Source of the DNA: Dryomyza anilis
Taxonomy: Eukaryota > Arthropoda > Insecta > Diptera > Dryomyzidae
Assembly: GCA_951804985.1 (NCBI GenBank)
Contig: OX638133.1
Coordinates: 25,202,963-25,266,962 of the forward strand
Reading direction: 5' to 3'
Length of the DNA stretch: 64,000 nucleotides
Shown: piece after piece, positions 10,530 to 23,425 of the stretch
Position numbering within the stretch: position 1 is the stretch's first letter
Layout: every line of letters starts with the position of its first letter
The notes under the pieces: generated by a model
Seen by the model: the letters and a program-made list of their open reading frames with translations, nothing else
Databases searched by the model: none
What the model was told of the DNA's origin: nothing
Made by a program: the position numbers and the translations under genes

Positions 10530-12030
10530 CACATTTTCAAATTAAACTTAGTTTAAACATAGGATTAAAACCTAAACGAAAAACGGTTTCGAATGCGGAA
10601 TCTGTTTTTCTTCTCGTTTCGGTTTTAATTTTTTATAATGAAACGAATTTGGTATACAGGTTCTAAGTTACGGTTTCAATTATTCTATAAGGTTACCTTT
10701 TTGTCCATATTTTCAATGTATCGAAACAAAAGTAACACAAAAACTCACATTTTCAAATTAAACTTAGTTTAAACCAAGGATTAAAACCTAAACGAGAAAC
10801 GGTTTCGATTGCGGATTCTGTTTTCTTCTCGTTTCGGTTTAAAGTTTTTATAATGAAATATATTTGGTATACAGATTCCAAGTTGTCCATATTATCAATG
10901 TTTCGAACCAAAAGTAACACAAAAACTCACATTTTCAAATTAAACTTAGTCTAAACCAAGGATTAACACCCAAATGAAAAACGGATTCACTTTCGGATTC
11001 CGTTTTTCTTCTCGTTTCAGTTTAAAGTTTTTATAATGAAACATATTTGGTACACAGGTTCCAAGTTGCTCATGTTTTCAATGTTTCGAACCAAAAGTAA
11101 TACAAAAACTCTCCTTTTCGGATTCCGTCTTTCTTCTCGTTTCAGTTTAAAGTTTTTATAATGAAACATATTTGGTATGCGGGTTCCAAGTTGTCCATGT
11201 TTTCAATGTTTCGAACCAAAAGTAATACAAAAACTCATATTTTCAAATTAAACTTAGTTTAAACCAAGGATTAAAGCCTAAACGAAAAATAGGTTTCCAT
11301 TTCGGATTCTGTTTTTCTTCTCGTTTCGGTTTAAAGTTTTTATAACGAAACGATTTCGGTGTACGGGATGCAAGTTATGGTTTCGATTTTCGAACCAAAA
11401 GTAACATAAAACTCACATTTTCAAATTAAACTTAGTTTAAACCAAGGATTGAAACCTAAACGAAAAACGGTTTCGAATGCGGAACCTGTTTTTCTTCTAG
11501 TTTCGGTTTTAAGTTTTTTTAATGAAACGAATTTGGTATACAGGTTCCAAGTTACGGTTTCAATTATTCTATAAGGTTACCTTTTTGTTCATATTTTCAA
11601 TGTTTCGAACCAAAAGTAACACAAAAACTCACATTTTCAATTTAAACTTAGTTTAAACCAAGTATTTAAGCCTAAACGAAAAACGGTTTCGATTTCGGAT
11701 CCTGTTTTTCTTCTCGTTTAGGTTTTAAGTTTTTATAACGAAACGATTTCGGTATACCGGTTCCAAGTTACGGTGTCGATTATTCCATAAGGTTTCTTTT
11801 TGTCCATATTCTCAATGTTTCAAACCGAAGGAAACACAAAAACTAAAAACCAATAACATTAAAATTCAAATACATTTTTACAAATATAATAAAACAAAAC
11901 ATGTGTTTGATTCGAATCAAGATTCAGTTTTAAGTCACATTTTCAAATTAAACATAGTTTAAACCGAGGATTGGAGGTGAAACGGTTTTAATTTCAGATT
12001 CTGTTTTTTCCTCGTTTCGGTTTTAAAGCC
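10530..12030. repeat. Satellite of alternating about 216- and 180-bp units
   Basis: The anchor ATTTTCAAATTAAACTTAG recurs near 10533, 10748, 10929, 11239, 11416, 11632 and 11938 (spacings about 216, 181, 310, 177, 216, 306). Each unit holds CCTAAACGAAAAACGGTTTC, TTCTTCTCGTTTCGG and CGAACCAAAAGTAACACAAA. Long and short units differ by about 35 bases around TTATTCTATAAGGTTACC. The 310-base step contains an extra partial unit. Fragments of the same family appear at 27100-27210 and 42955-43110. Confidence 0.85.
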
Positions 12031-12192
12031 TTAATCACACGATTGAAAAAAAAAAACTATTGAATCAATTTTCAAAATAATTTAAATATCAATCATTTTC
12101 CATACTAATTGTCCATACAAAAATTCACGATTAATATTAAAGTTATTTGAAAATTAATTCAAAAGTTGATTATTTATTCAATCGTGTGATTC
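12031..12192. mobile_element. Palindromic MITE, AATCACACGATTGA ends
   Basis: The left end TTAATCACACGATTGAAA and right end TTCAATCGTGTGATTCAA are inverted repeats. The arms stay complementary for about 50 bases (AATTTTCAAAATAATTT against its partner). About 160 bp, non-coding, inserted in the satellite: satellite-like sequence continues on the right to about 12400. Confidence 0.75.
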
Positions 12193-12906
12193 AAGATTCA
12201 ATTTTTTAAAACGAAACGTTTTCGGTATACGAGTTCCAAGTTATGGTTTCGATTTCGATTTTGGATTTTGCATTAATGTTAGTTTTGTCAATATTTTGGA
12301 ACATATTTTCAATGTTTTGAACCAAAACTAACTCAAAAACTAACCAAAAAACGAAAACAAAAATTGATTTACAATCATACAAATACAGAAAAAAAACAGT
12401 ATAAATGTAGTGATGTGTACGAGACGAGAAAATTCAAAATCACTTCTCTAAAATCGAAAAAGAGATTAATCTTTGATAGTGGAGACGAGATTCGAGAACG
12501 AGATTTATTATTTTGATTTAAAGAACTTTAAAATTCACAAAAAATAAAATAAAATATATTATAAAGACCTCTTATCGAAAGTACAGATTTATATAACAAA
12601 ATTTAAGGCATATTTCGTATAGGCAAATTTCAGTTTTCGTTACTATCCCGTATACATCTCGCATGAAAATAGACATACGCATTACGCACACTAAATGTGT
12701 GTATTCTAGTACAGTTCAGTTGTACAAGAATTGTGTACAACAACACGAGTTGTGTTTGTTGTACAAAAATATAACAAGTCTGTATGCTTTATTCTTGTAT
12801 TCGCATTTTTGACTATGCACTTTCAAAGGAAGCAATAGATATACGAAACAGAAAATAAAAACCAAAAATGAATCTGTCAATTTTAGTTCAACACTGTTAA
12901 AATATT
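12193..12906. other. Satellite remnant then unique AT-rich DNA
   Basis: 12193-12370 continues the 10.5-12.0 kb satellite in degenerate form. From about 12400 no repeat or gene is visible. Confidence 0.4.
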
Positions 12907-13122
12907 TATACAGTGTGTGACAAAACGAAAGCAACTTGTTTATATTTTATATCTAAATAAAAATTAAGTATTCGCTTAATATTTATAACAGTCAACTTTA
13001 TTTGGATCATTCTTAAATAGTTAAATTTTCTGTTCCTAAAAATGCCTGAACTTACTACAACACGCTACAATAGTGCATGAAAAGTAAGAAGGAAAGTTTA
13101 TTTTATTTTGTCACACACTTAG
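12907..13122. mobile_element. Tc1/mariner-type MITE remnant
   Basis: The left end is TACAGTGTGTGACAAAACG and the right end TTTTGTCACACACTTA, an inverted repeat with a TA on each side. CAGTG-type ends with TA target sites fit the Tc1/mariner superfamily. The interior of about 190 bp has no transposase. Confidence 0.6.
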
Positions 13123-13289
13123 AAAAACATCTTTTTTATTGAAAAATTTAAATGTACCTACTTAATATGTACATTGAACTCAACTTAAGAAAACAATTAC
13201 GGTTTTAGAATTAATAAACCAATTGTATCTAAAAGAGAACAAAAAAAAACTAAAATACTTCGACAGCAAAAGTTTAAATTTCAGTGCAT

Positions 13290-13700
13290 AAGAGTGCTTC
13301 ACAAACAACGAACAACACTGGTGTAGCAAAGAAAAATAAAACAACACAGCTTTGTGTTTCTATCTTTGGAGTAGTAAATACGTTGTTGTGTTCGATTAAC
13401 CGCTACACAAGTGATCGAAGAAAACAATAACAAAACACAAGTATAGTTGGAAGACGAACATAGTATCCTTCTTCGACCGACTATGTATAGAGCGAAGAGA
13501 TTAGCGTAGAGCACAGAATAGAAACAAATCGAATTGTATATTTTGTCCTTCGAGTTAGGTGTTTTTTTGTTTGTTTTTGAATTGGATTTACCGCTACACA
13601 AGCTATCGAAGAATATAATAAAAAAAAAACAGACCAAAGTCTTTCGTTCTGGGAAATAATGTTTCTCAAAAACAACATGTGGATTTTTTTGTTTTGGAAA
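13290..13700. repeat. Diverged 188-bp tandem duplication
   Basis: ACCGCTACACAAGTGATCGAAG near 13399 is matched by ACCGCTACACAAGCTATCGAAG near 13588, with looser similarity around both. Minus-strand open frames here (for example 13299-13727) have no recognisable motif and run through the duplication. Confidence 0.5.
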
Positions 13701-13839
13701 TCTGAGATTAAAATGACATTTAAACATATAGAGCTTCTATAAGTAAATAATTATTTTAATATTACCTGAATTAAAGCAATAATATCATTTAGAATTAATA
13801 CGGTCAATGCTATTAAATGAATATAAAAAACTATACTTT

Positions 13840-14390
13840 TAATAGTATAGTACCATAGAAATAATAATAATAAACTATAATTTCAATAGTACATTCTTAT
13901 AGAAATGTATACTACATCTTTTAAAATAATGAAAAAAATACTTTAAATAATAGTTTTTTACTATTAAAAATAGTCAATAGGATAAATTATTATTTTAATC
14001 GGAAAATACCATTAAATACTAGAAAATACAATGACATTGCCATTGAGTTTACATGAAAATATTTATTTTTGGTATACTATTATATATTTTGGTATACTAT
14101 CATTATATGTTCTATTGACCAATTTTAATGGGATTTGAGGAAATTTTTTTCTGGGAGTATTGATTTTATGTTACATTTTCTCATTGAGTTTATAAGACCA
14201 ATCACATTGAATTAATATGAAAAAATAATAGTATATTCCCGAAAGTTTATAGTTTATCCTTTTAAACTAATATGATCTCCTATTACTTTTAAATGATTTA
14301 AACTATTTTTTTAATGGGACAATCCAGACTTAGTAGAACATCACAATCATTTTTAATAGTAAAAACTATTAAAATCAATTAAATATAATA
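13840..14390. mobile_element. Palindromic-word element (ATAGT...ACTAT), diverged
   Basis: Rich in ACTATTAAAA / TTTTAATAGT words in both orientations. The part from TTTTTTACTATTAAAAATAG (13956) through GTTTACATGAAAATATTTATTTTTG-like and GGTATACTATTATAT to TTTTTTTCTGGGAG (14155) matches 54173-54390, which starts with CACAGAAAAAAACC. It is therefore a diverged member of that CACAG-ended group. The ends are not defined here. Confidence 0.45.
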
Positions 14391-14460
14391 ACGCAATGCT
14401 GAAATCAAGACTTGAAACCTAAACGACAACTGTTTCGCTGTCGTTTTTCCCATTTTCTAT

Positions 14461-14545
14461 ATTTGTGGCGATGCAGTTTGCGGGGGTTCGAACCTGCGAC
14501 CTTACAGCTTATTGTCTGCCGCACTAACCAACTGGGAAAACGATT
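14461..14545 (-). repeat. tRNA-like sequence, probably SINE head
   Basis: The minus strand has CCCAGTTGGTTAGTGCGGC (A-box-like) and GCAGGTTCGAACCC (B-box-like) about 40 bases apart. The T stem cannot pair fully and no acceptor stem is formed, so it is not a functional tRNA gene. It may be a decayed tRNA-derived SINE. Confidence 0.45.
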
Positions 14546-15953
14546 GTTCTCTAGTCGATTTGTAACTCTAGTCATTTTAAATATCATTTATATGTTAAAT
14601 CATATAAATATTCTTATTTCATATATACGATGCACAGCAATTTAATTTTTCCAATCGCAATTTTTAAGTTCTTTTTTCCAACATTTTTAGTTCTTTGAAT
14701 ATATATTAATTTTTTTATGCCAACAAAACCTTTTAATTTAAAATAACGCACTTGTTAAAAGTACCATTCGTTTTACATGCTTTTTCGAATTGCTTCTGAC
14801 ATTTAACTACTTTGCTTTATGGCGTTCAATAGCCTTTCAATAATAATTAATCCTTCAACCGATACAGGTGATTAATAATAATGCAACGACGAACTGACTT
14901 TGTACTGCTGCAGATTCGATATACTATGTAATACTGATTAAAGCAGAGCAGCACATACAGTTGATGTAATTATCAAGGGATCAATATGTAATATTTACAT
15001 TTCAAACATATTTGTGTTGTAACTTAATATGTTGCAGAATATTTAAAGCTATTATTAAAAAAAAAAATCTTTATTTCACAACAATTAAGTTTTTAATTAA
15101 TGGCATCCACTGTTTAACGCCTCCAAATTCAACTTAATTAACGCAACTGTAAAAGAAAAACATGCTTCAAACACGATACAACTCCGTTGATAAGACGACC
15201 TACACACTCAAATAATTGCAGCACGTTTCAGACAAGCATTTTATTATCTACCTCGTAATACGAATTATATATGCGTTGCGCGGTATTTGCTGACGACTGG
15301 CTCAAGTGTTTCGAATGAGTTACAAGCATCATGTAGCATGTACCAAATACAGCCCCGCGGCTATTCTATACTTTGCGCCGCCGCCACTAAGCACTTTATA
15401 GTTGAAACGTGCTTGTCTCGTCAAAATGTAGTTGGGGGTAGCATATTTATTGCAATATATATGACGCATGCTTAAAATAATATTAGACGCTTAATTTTTG
15501 TCAAAAATCTGTTTGGGTTCTTTACAAAGTATGTAGAAAATTTTGGACAAAATTAAAATATGTTTTTCTTAGTAACTGGCTGCAGCTGCTTTGCTTTTCA
15601 CCCCTCCCCCGTATGTTTTTCTTTTCCAGACACCATTAAAATCGGTCACTCTGACGTACGTGCGTCGCCTGTCAGCTGCTCTTTGGCAGCTTTAGAACAT
15701 CAATTCTAATTCAAAAGTCTCGCAGAGTTATGCTGAACTATTTATTTATTCATGTATTTCATTATTTATGTCTCTTTAACTCTGAATTATACGCAGCACG
15801 CATCTTTTTTTCGCAATGATTAAACATAGTCGTTAATATTTTAGCACGTTCCATTTAGACTCGCAAAATTTTCAATTAGTTTAATTAGAAATTTAGAAAG
15901 TTGTATAAAATGTTAAGATTAATCACTGAAATTTATTTGATTCAACATGCACA
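14546..15953. other. Non-coding, mostly unique
   Basis: No gene or clear repeat is visible. 15150-15720 is GC-richer, with unique-looking sequence around 15340-15440 and 15640-15700. Confidence 0.35.
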
Positions 15954-16566
15954 CACAGAAAAATCCTCTTTTGGCATGAGGTTAATTGAACCAACGTTGC
16001 AGTGTTGGAACCGAAATACATTTGTTGTAACCTCATGCCATTAAAATGAACGTAGCATTTTTTACTCTAACCGAAATGTTAGTCCGCGCAACTCCACATT
16101 CGGTTGTCGTAACCTCATGATTGCATTTTTCATTCTACCTAAATTTGACGTTTGTGCATTTGTTACGGCAACTGAGTACGTTATTGTATCAACAAAATGA
16201 TAAATGGCATCCTCATGTCTATTTCAATTTGAGGTTTCGGCAAGCTTGCTGACTTGGAGGTTTTAGCAACCTCATGCTTGCTAACTAGGATGTTGGCACA
16301 ACCTCATGCTTGCTGACTAGGAGGTTAGCACAACTTCATTATTCCTGACTAGGAGGTTGATACAAACTCCTAATAAGCAAGTTGTTCAACCGAATTTTGA
16401 TTAAGTACGTTGTATTTAAGATAATCATTCAATAGATTATTAAATAGCATAAACATTAGTTTAACAGTAAAAATAACAATTATTTTCTTTATAGTGAAAA
16501 AAGTTCTAAATTGAATTCACTCAACAAAACATGGAAATTGTACTACTCAACACTTTTTTTTCTATG
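15954..16566. mobile_element. CACAG-ended element, word GGTT...AACCTCATG
   Basis: Starts CACAGAAAAATCCTC at 15954. The words CAACCTCATGCTTGCTGAC and ACTAGGAGGTT, and their variants, recur about eight times to 16400. The probable right end is CACTTTTTTTTCTATGG near 16566, a weak match to TTTTCTGTG. A relative at 57320-57618 ends in CTGTGTG. No coding capacity. Confidence 0.5.
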
Positions 16567-16576
16567 GGCATCATTT

Positions 16577-18118
16577 ACATTAATTCTATATAATTCGCGG
16601 ATGCTGATTTAAACTGCATACCCCGTTATTTCCAATTATAATCCAATTAGAAAATTTCAAACGTACTTTTGAGCCTTTTTTACTAACTACTTCGAATAAA
16701 AAAAATATAGTATTGTTGAAAAATATGTTTTCAATAAATCTTAAACGCCATATTTCTTCTAATTGTTAAGACTAATTTTAATATACTACAGAATTCTATT
16801 TCATTTTAGATATGAACTCGGAAATTTTAAAATTTGTTTACAACATTTTTGGATGATTTTTTTAGCACTTCAGAACTAATGATAAATAAGAAAATTATTT
16901 ATGTAGAGTATAGTACAGACTAATTATCAAAGTTACTAATTTTTTTTCTTTATGCCCTACTTTTTTTAAATATGCCCTTTGCACATTATATTGGTAGCTT
17001 TTTATATACTCCAATTTCAATACAAAATACTCACATACATCAATTCTATATAATTCTCGGATGCTGATTTAAACTGCATACTCCATTTTTTTTCCAGTTA
17101 TGTAAAGTTTTTAATAAAATTACAAACGTAATTTTCAGCCCTTTTTACCAACTACTGCGAATAAAAAAAATATGGTACTGTTGAAAAATATGTTTTCAAA
17201 AAATCTTAAACGCCACTTTTCTTTCAATTGTTTAAACTCATTTTAATATACTAAAGAACTCTAATATACATATAAGTGTTAAAGATATTTTAATCTGAAT
17301 TCGGAAATTTTTAAAAATTTTTAGAACATTTTTGAATGATTTTTTAGCACTTCAGATCTAATGGTAAATGAGTATATTATTTATGGTTATATAGAACATA
17401 GTACAAACATATGATCAATATTAGTAACTTTTTTCTATATGCCCTACTTTTTAAAATAAGCCCTTAGAACATACCTTTTTATATACTCCACTTTCCAATA
17501 AAAAATATTCAATGAAAATATAATATCATATTTAAAGTATGCTTATTTTTGTTACATACTCAGTTTTTTACAATTATGTAGACTTTTGGATAAAAATTAT
17601 AGTAAATATTTCTAATTTTCAGTAATTTAAATGCAAATAATACAAGCATTTTAAACTTTTATAAATATTAACATTTTTGTACGGAAATATAGGACATATT
17701 TTAAAAATTATAATCGATGGAAAAATGTTAGTATTTTTAAACGTTAGTTTGGTCTATGCTCTGCATAACCATATATTATTTTCTTATTGATCATTAGATT
17801 CGCAGTTCTAAAAAATTATACAAAAATAGTCTAAAAAAAATAAAACAATGTCGAGTTTAGTTTCAAATATCTTAAAAATATATCGAAATATTAGTATTTA
17901 TTTATATATTGAAATTAGTATGGACAATTCAAATAAATGTTGCATTTAAAGTTATTTGAAAAACTAGCTGTACAGTCTCTGTACTTTTTTTAATTCTAAA
18001 AAGTGGTTGAAAAGGGCCTAAAATTTCTATTACAATGTTCTAAAAACGTTAAATAATAGAAAAAACAGAGTAAGCAGTCAAGTCAAAATCATCAGCCAGA
18101 ATTGTATATAATTAATGT
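16577..18118. mobile_element. Inverted-repeat element, ATTCTATATAATTCG family, copy 1
   Basis: The left end TTAATTCTATATAATTCGCG is mirrored by AGAATTGTATATAATTAATG at about 18100. A block of about 457 bp occurs twice in direct order (16584 and 17041), and a related block occurs in inverted order over 17640-18110. Shared signatures are TATGCCCTACTTTTT, ATTTTTTAGCACTTCAGA and CATAACCATATA. A second copy of similar size lies at 56466-58030 and a diverged piece at 48950-49220. Non-coding. Confidence 0.6.
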
Positions 18119-18159
18119 ATGGGATGTTCATACATTAAAAAAAAACAATAAATTGTAAT

Positions 18160-18800
18160 TAAATCCTTGAGAATTTCTAAAATCGAAAATGCTAGTTTTT
18201 GCTGAGAATTTTTATTGATTTAATAGTATAAATAAAATTGTTCATAAAAACTCAAAAATTATTTAATTGTAATTTATGGTATTTAACGAATAAAATTATA
18301 ATTTATCCAATTGACTAATTTTAATAGTAAAAAAAAAACTATTAATTGTATGGTATTTTATCGGAATGTAGGAATTTAGGAATGTATGAACTTTTTTCCC
18401 GTTTTTCTTTATGTAGGAATTTAGGAATGTTAATCCTTGAGAATTTCTAAAATCGAAAATGCTATTTTTTTATGAGAATTATTATTGATTTAATAGTATA
18501 TATAAAATAGTTCATAAAAACTTAAAAATAATTTTATTGTAATTTATGGTATTTAGCGAATAAAATTATAGTTTATCCTATTGACTAATTAAAACTATTA
18601 ATTGTATGGTATTTTTTCTGAATGTAGGAATTTAGGAATGTGGGAACTTTTTCCCCGTTTTTCTGAATGTAGGAATTTAGGAATGTAGGACTTTTTTCCC
18701 GTTTTGTTGAGTAGTGTAATTAAATCCTTGAGAATTTCTAAAATCGAAAATGCTACTTTTTTTTTATGAGAATTATTTCGAATAAAATATAGTCGAATCC
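18160..18800. repeat. Tandem duplication, ATCCTTGAGAATTTCTAAAA
   Basis: ATCCTTGAGAATTTCTAAAA followed by TCGAAAATGCTA occurs near 18163, 18432 and 18724 (spacings about 270 and 292). The units also share ACTATTAATTGTATGGTATTT and a short GTAGGAATTTAGGAATGT tandem. Confidence 0.8.
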
Positions 18801-21164
18801 AAAATTAAAAAAAAACTAAAATTCTTGCACGAACTCCAGAAGTGGTTTCAGGAATTACGTAGATTTAATAAATTTTTGAACAGCAAAATTTTCAATTTTT
18901 CTCTTAATACATAATAAACCCATTTAATATGACTCACAATAGCACTTATAATTTATGTATTATTGAATCAAATCAGTTAAACGCACCTTTTTCTTTTCGT
19001 TGTGACACCAAACACCCAGCCCTTTATACAACACCCACTCTAAATTATCACCGGACAATACCAAAAAAAAAAAAAAAAGTATTAAGAAAATATTTCAAAC
19101 ATCACGAAGGTTCAGCATTGAAATTGAAAATTCTTAACAAACACTCGAGAATTATAGCCGACACACGCTACAAGAACCTGCAGCTGTAGCAAATAAAGGT
19201 AACAGCAATAAAATGAAACCATTTGGTAGTAAATTTATTATTAATAAAGTCGGAGAATCAGAAATGTGCGACACAACACGCAGACGGGGGTCACAAACAA
19301 CCCTATGAAAACTCTGAATCATCATCATCGTCATTATAAACAGTAATTACACTATTACTGCTCTAGGATAAAATTCAAAACAACAACAACAAAAACACCG
19401 GGAACAGCTGACACTAGATCTAAAACTACTTTCACCTTGGCAAGTTAGGTCTGTCTGCCTGCCTGTATAGGAAATACAAAAACACAACACAAGTTCCTAT
19501 CAAATGTGAAAAACACGAAAATCTACTAAAAACCCAGAAAACATCAAAAATAACTCTGTTCAAAGAGCAAATAAACTTGGGTCGTACACAACACAACACA
19601 GTACTTGTGTACGTTGACCCGCCGCCATCATCCCCCACAGTCATCCATGCATATTACACCCTGTAGCAGTCGGCTCGTTCTCATTGTGCCTGCTATCTCG
19701 CTTTTACTTTCTTTTGCCTGCGGCGTAGCGCGCCGGCTAAGGGTTCACATTATGTTTTTCTATTTGGCCTGTCTAAAATTTATGCAATTCTTTGGCTGCA
19801 AACAAATCAAATGGCATTTTGTGTGCTGTATTTGTCTACGTGGCTCTCTCGCTGTGCATTGCATCGCACGCGTCAAATCCCACAATAGTCGAGGGAAGAA
19901 ATTATTGATTTTGGCTATGGCGCAAGGATCTACAGGATATGCTATCGGGGTGGTTGGCACGGTAGAAATAGCAGCAAAAACAGCAAAGTAAACACTACAA
20001 GAACAAGTACCACGCAGACATAACACGTAGCGTACCGGGTACATTTCGAGTACCAGCAGCATTCTGTGTTGTTAGAAGTGCGTGTGACAGCATAGCATTC
20101 AGAGACTTGTGAATTTTCGCTATTTGCGAATTTTACGAAAATGTTATTTTATTTTCATCAAGTACACGAACGCATTAAATCCCGGGGGAAGGTGCTCGGT
20201 AACCGGTTCTTTGTTTGTACAGCATAGGGAAATTCACTGAAACGGGCGGCTGCATAATTGAAGGTTATATTACTCTCTACTTAACGACACTTCAAGTTGA
20301 GAATTTCATTTAGCATTGCTTCAAATTAATGTTGTAAATTAAAATAATACAGTCTGCGCTACACTAAAAAAATTAGCAAGAAAAAAAATTTAAAATCACC
20401 AAGTAAATGCTGAAGAATATAATTTGATTCTTATAGTCGAAAATTTTAATTATGCTGATATATGATATAAATTGGTGTTTTAAATACAAATTTCAATTTC
20501 AAATCATTTAAATCATTTCATCATTTAAATTCTTTATGAATTCCTTTATAATTTTGTTGTTAAAATTAAAAATTTTGAATGTAAGTAAAATAGAGAACCT
20601 ACCCGAATGATAAATAGTATCAAAACAGTATAGTTTCTAGGTTTATACAATCTATATGGTTTTGATTTCAATTAGATTTCGTTTGTTAACCGTGTCTATT
20701 ATATTCTATTATTTAGCAGATATATTGTTATTTAAATTTTATGAAATGTTGTCGCTCAAAAAGAGTCTACGAATTATAGCACGATTATAGGGTGACATTG
20801 AACACAAAGTTTTAGTTTCACTCGGAAATTCTGCTCCGTTTGTAAAATAGGTTATTGACTTTAACAAGTACACCTACCAAATTCCAAATGAGAACAGAAA
20901 ACAATATAAAAAATATAAAATACAATAAATGAAAATAAATATTAAAAAAATAATATTAATGATTTAAAAATAGAAAATATATATTTTTCAAATTTTTTAC
21001 TAAAATTAAAAAGTTTTTGGTTTTAATAACAATTTTTGAAAATTTAAATGCACCCAATAAAACTGTCCTATTGACCATATTTAGCATTTTAGAAATTATA
21101 GGAGGCCATTTTATAAGTTTTATTATAACACATATAATATTTTTAGCAAAACAAATTTTTGTTT
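18801..21164. other. Mostly unique non-coding DNA
   Basis: 19150-20110 is GC-richer and non-repetitive and holds a 128-codon plus-strand frame (19605-19991). That frame lacks any family motif and overlaps an equally long minus-strand frame, so I do not call it. 20300-21160 is AT-rich with no structure. A poly(A) run lies at 19064-19079. Confidence 0.35.
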
Positions 21165-23425
21165 TTGTGTGTTTCATTTTTATTTTGGGTTATTGTTTTT
21201 GCTTATTTTTTTTTTGTTTGTGTTTTTGCTTTATGTTTGATTTTGATTTCGTGCTTTTGCTTTTGCTTTAGGTTTGATTTTGATTTCGTGCTTCTGTACA
21301 TTTTTACTAAACTGTGTTTCTTTTTGTTTCTGATTTCAGATTTTTGTGCTTTAGTTGCGTTTCATTTTTTTTATTTTGTTTTTCTTTGGATTTTGGGGTT
21401 TTTGATTTTGCTTTTGAACATGTTTTGTTTGTTTTTTTTTTGAGCTTGCTGGTTTGCTTCACTTTTTAGTTTTATTTTAGTTAAGCGTCTCTTTTATTTT
21501 TCTATTGATTTAAAATTTTTGTTTTTATATTTTTTTTTGTATTATATTTTCTGTATTTCTGCTTCTGTATTTTTATATTGATTTTGATTTTGGCTTTTTA
21601 TTTTGAGTTTTTCTTTTGATTTTAATTTTGTGTTTGTATTTTTGTTTTATTTTTTGTTTTGATTTTGGTTTTACTTTAGATTTTGATTATGTTTTTTTCA
21701 TTGATTTTGTTTTTGCCAAACTGCTTTTCTTTTGCTTTTGTTTCCGGTTTTAGGTTTTTGTGCTTTAGTTGTGTTCTATTTATTATTTCTTTTCTTTTGA
21801 TTTTGATTTTGGGTTTTTGCTTTTTGTTTTGTTTGTTTTTTGTGTTTGCGAGTTTGGTTTAGTTTTTATTCTGCTTTTATTTTCTCTATTCTGTTTTATA
21901 TTGACTTTGAGTTTTTGTTTTTATGTTTTGTATTTTTGTGTTGGTTTTCGATTTCACTTTTGATTTTGGGTTTTTCTTTTGAGTTCTTCTTTTGATTTTA
22001 AATTTGTATTTGTATTTTTGTTTTTTTTTGTTTTGATTTTGGTTTTACTTTAGATTTTGATTATGTTTTTTTTATTGATTTTGTTTTTGTTTTTGCTAAA
22101 TTTTTTTTCTTTTGCTTTTGTTTCTGATTTTAGGTTTTAGTGCTTTAGTTGTGTTCTATTTCTTATTTCTTTTATTTTGATTTTGGGTTTTTGCTTTTGG
22201 TTTTGTTTTTTTTTGTGTTTGCGAGTTTGGTTGAGTTTTTATTCTGCTTTTATTTTTTCTATTCTGTTTTCTATTGACTTTGAGTTTTTGTTTTTATGTT
22301 CTGTATTTTTGTGTTGGTTTTGGATTTCTCTTTTGATTTTGGGTTTTTATTTTGATTTTAATTGTGTATTTGCTTTTGTTTTATTTTTTTTGTTTATGTT
22401 TTGACTTTGGGTTTTTTGATAATGTGTTTTTCTTAAGTTTTTTTCTTGATTTTGTTTTTGCTAACCGTTTTTCTTTGCTTTTATTTCTGATTTTAGGTTT
22501 TTGTGCTTTAGTTGGTTAATTGTATTTTATTTTTTAATTTCGTCTTTTCTTTTGATTTTGGGTTTTTGTTTGTTTTTATATGTTTGCGAGTTTAGTTTAG
22601 CTTTTATTTTGACTTTGCGTTTCTGCTTTTATTTTTTCTATTGTGTTTCTTTTGACTTAAAGTTTTTGTATTTATGTTTTTTGTTGGTTTTTATTTTTTA
22701 TTTTCTGTTTTTAGTTCTGTATTTTGGTGTTAATTTTGGGTTTCTCTTTTGATTTTGAATTTTTTTTTTAATTTTGGATTTTCTTTTGTTTTATTTTTTG
22801 TTTATGTTATGATTTTGGGTTTTACTTTGGAGTTTGGGGTTTTCTTATGATTTTGTGTTTTTTTTATGCTTTTTTCTTTATTTTGCTATTATTTTTGTTT
22901 TTGTGTTATTTGCTTTTGTTTATTTTTAAACTTTATCTTTGTGTATGTGTTTTTGCTTTAGTGTTTATTTTAATTTCGGCTGTCTACCTTTATTTTTGCT
23001 TTTATTTTGTGTTTTTGCTTTTCTTGATTTTTTTTTGTTTTTGTGGTTTTTGCTTTTGATTTTTAAAATTTATCTTTTCATTTAATTTTTTTTTGTCTTT
23101 GTGTTTTTTGCTTTTGTTTTGTTTTATTTTTTAACTTTATCTTTGTGTATGTGTTTTTTCTTTAGTGTTTATTTTAATTTCGGCTTTCTGCATTTATTTT
23201 TGCTTTTATTTTGTGTTTTTGCATTTTTTGATTTATTTTTTTGTTTTTGTGGTTTTTGCTTTTGATTTTTTAAATTTATCTTTGTGTTTGTGTGTTTGTT
23301 CTTGCTTTAGTGTTTATTATATTTTTCGGCTTTTTGCTTTAATTTTTGCTTTTGTTTTTGATTTTAAGTTATTTGCTTGTCTTTGTATTTTTTGTTTTTG
23401 TTTTTATTTTTCTTGATTTTTTTTT
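21165..23425. repeat. T/G-rich satellite with higher-order repeats
   Basis: About 2.26 kb of TTTTGNTTTTG-like units; C and A are scarce on the plus strand. A longer order is visible: TTTGTGCTTTAGTTG-like anchors at 21341, 21755, 22136 and 22499 (414, 381 and 363 apart), each followed by TTTGCGAGTTTGG and TTGACTTTGAGTTTTTG. A second family follows, with TTTATCTTTGTGT anchors at 22932, 23134 and 23272. Phe/Leu-rich open frames in all three plus frames are by-products of composition. Confidence 0.85.

Noticed and set aside
13299..13727. 142-codon minus-strand frame as a gene
   Set aside because: Phe/Cys/Ser-rich composition in AT-rich DNA, it runs through a tandem duplication, and it has no motif.
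19605..19991. 128-codon plus-strand frame with a hydrophobic part
   Set aside because: No family motif, and an equally long minus-strand frame overlaps it; the length is possible by chance in this GC-richer segment.
21017..23416. Series of Phe/Leu/Cys-rich plus-strand frames that look like membrane proteins
   Set aside because: They follow from the T/G composition of the satellite, occur in all frames, share no conserved start, and have no motif.
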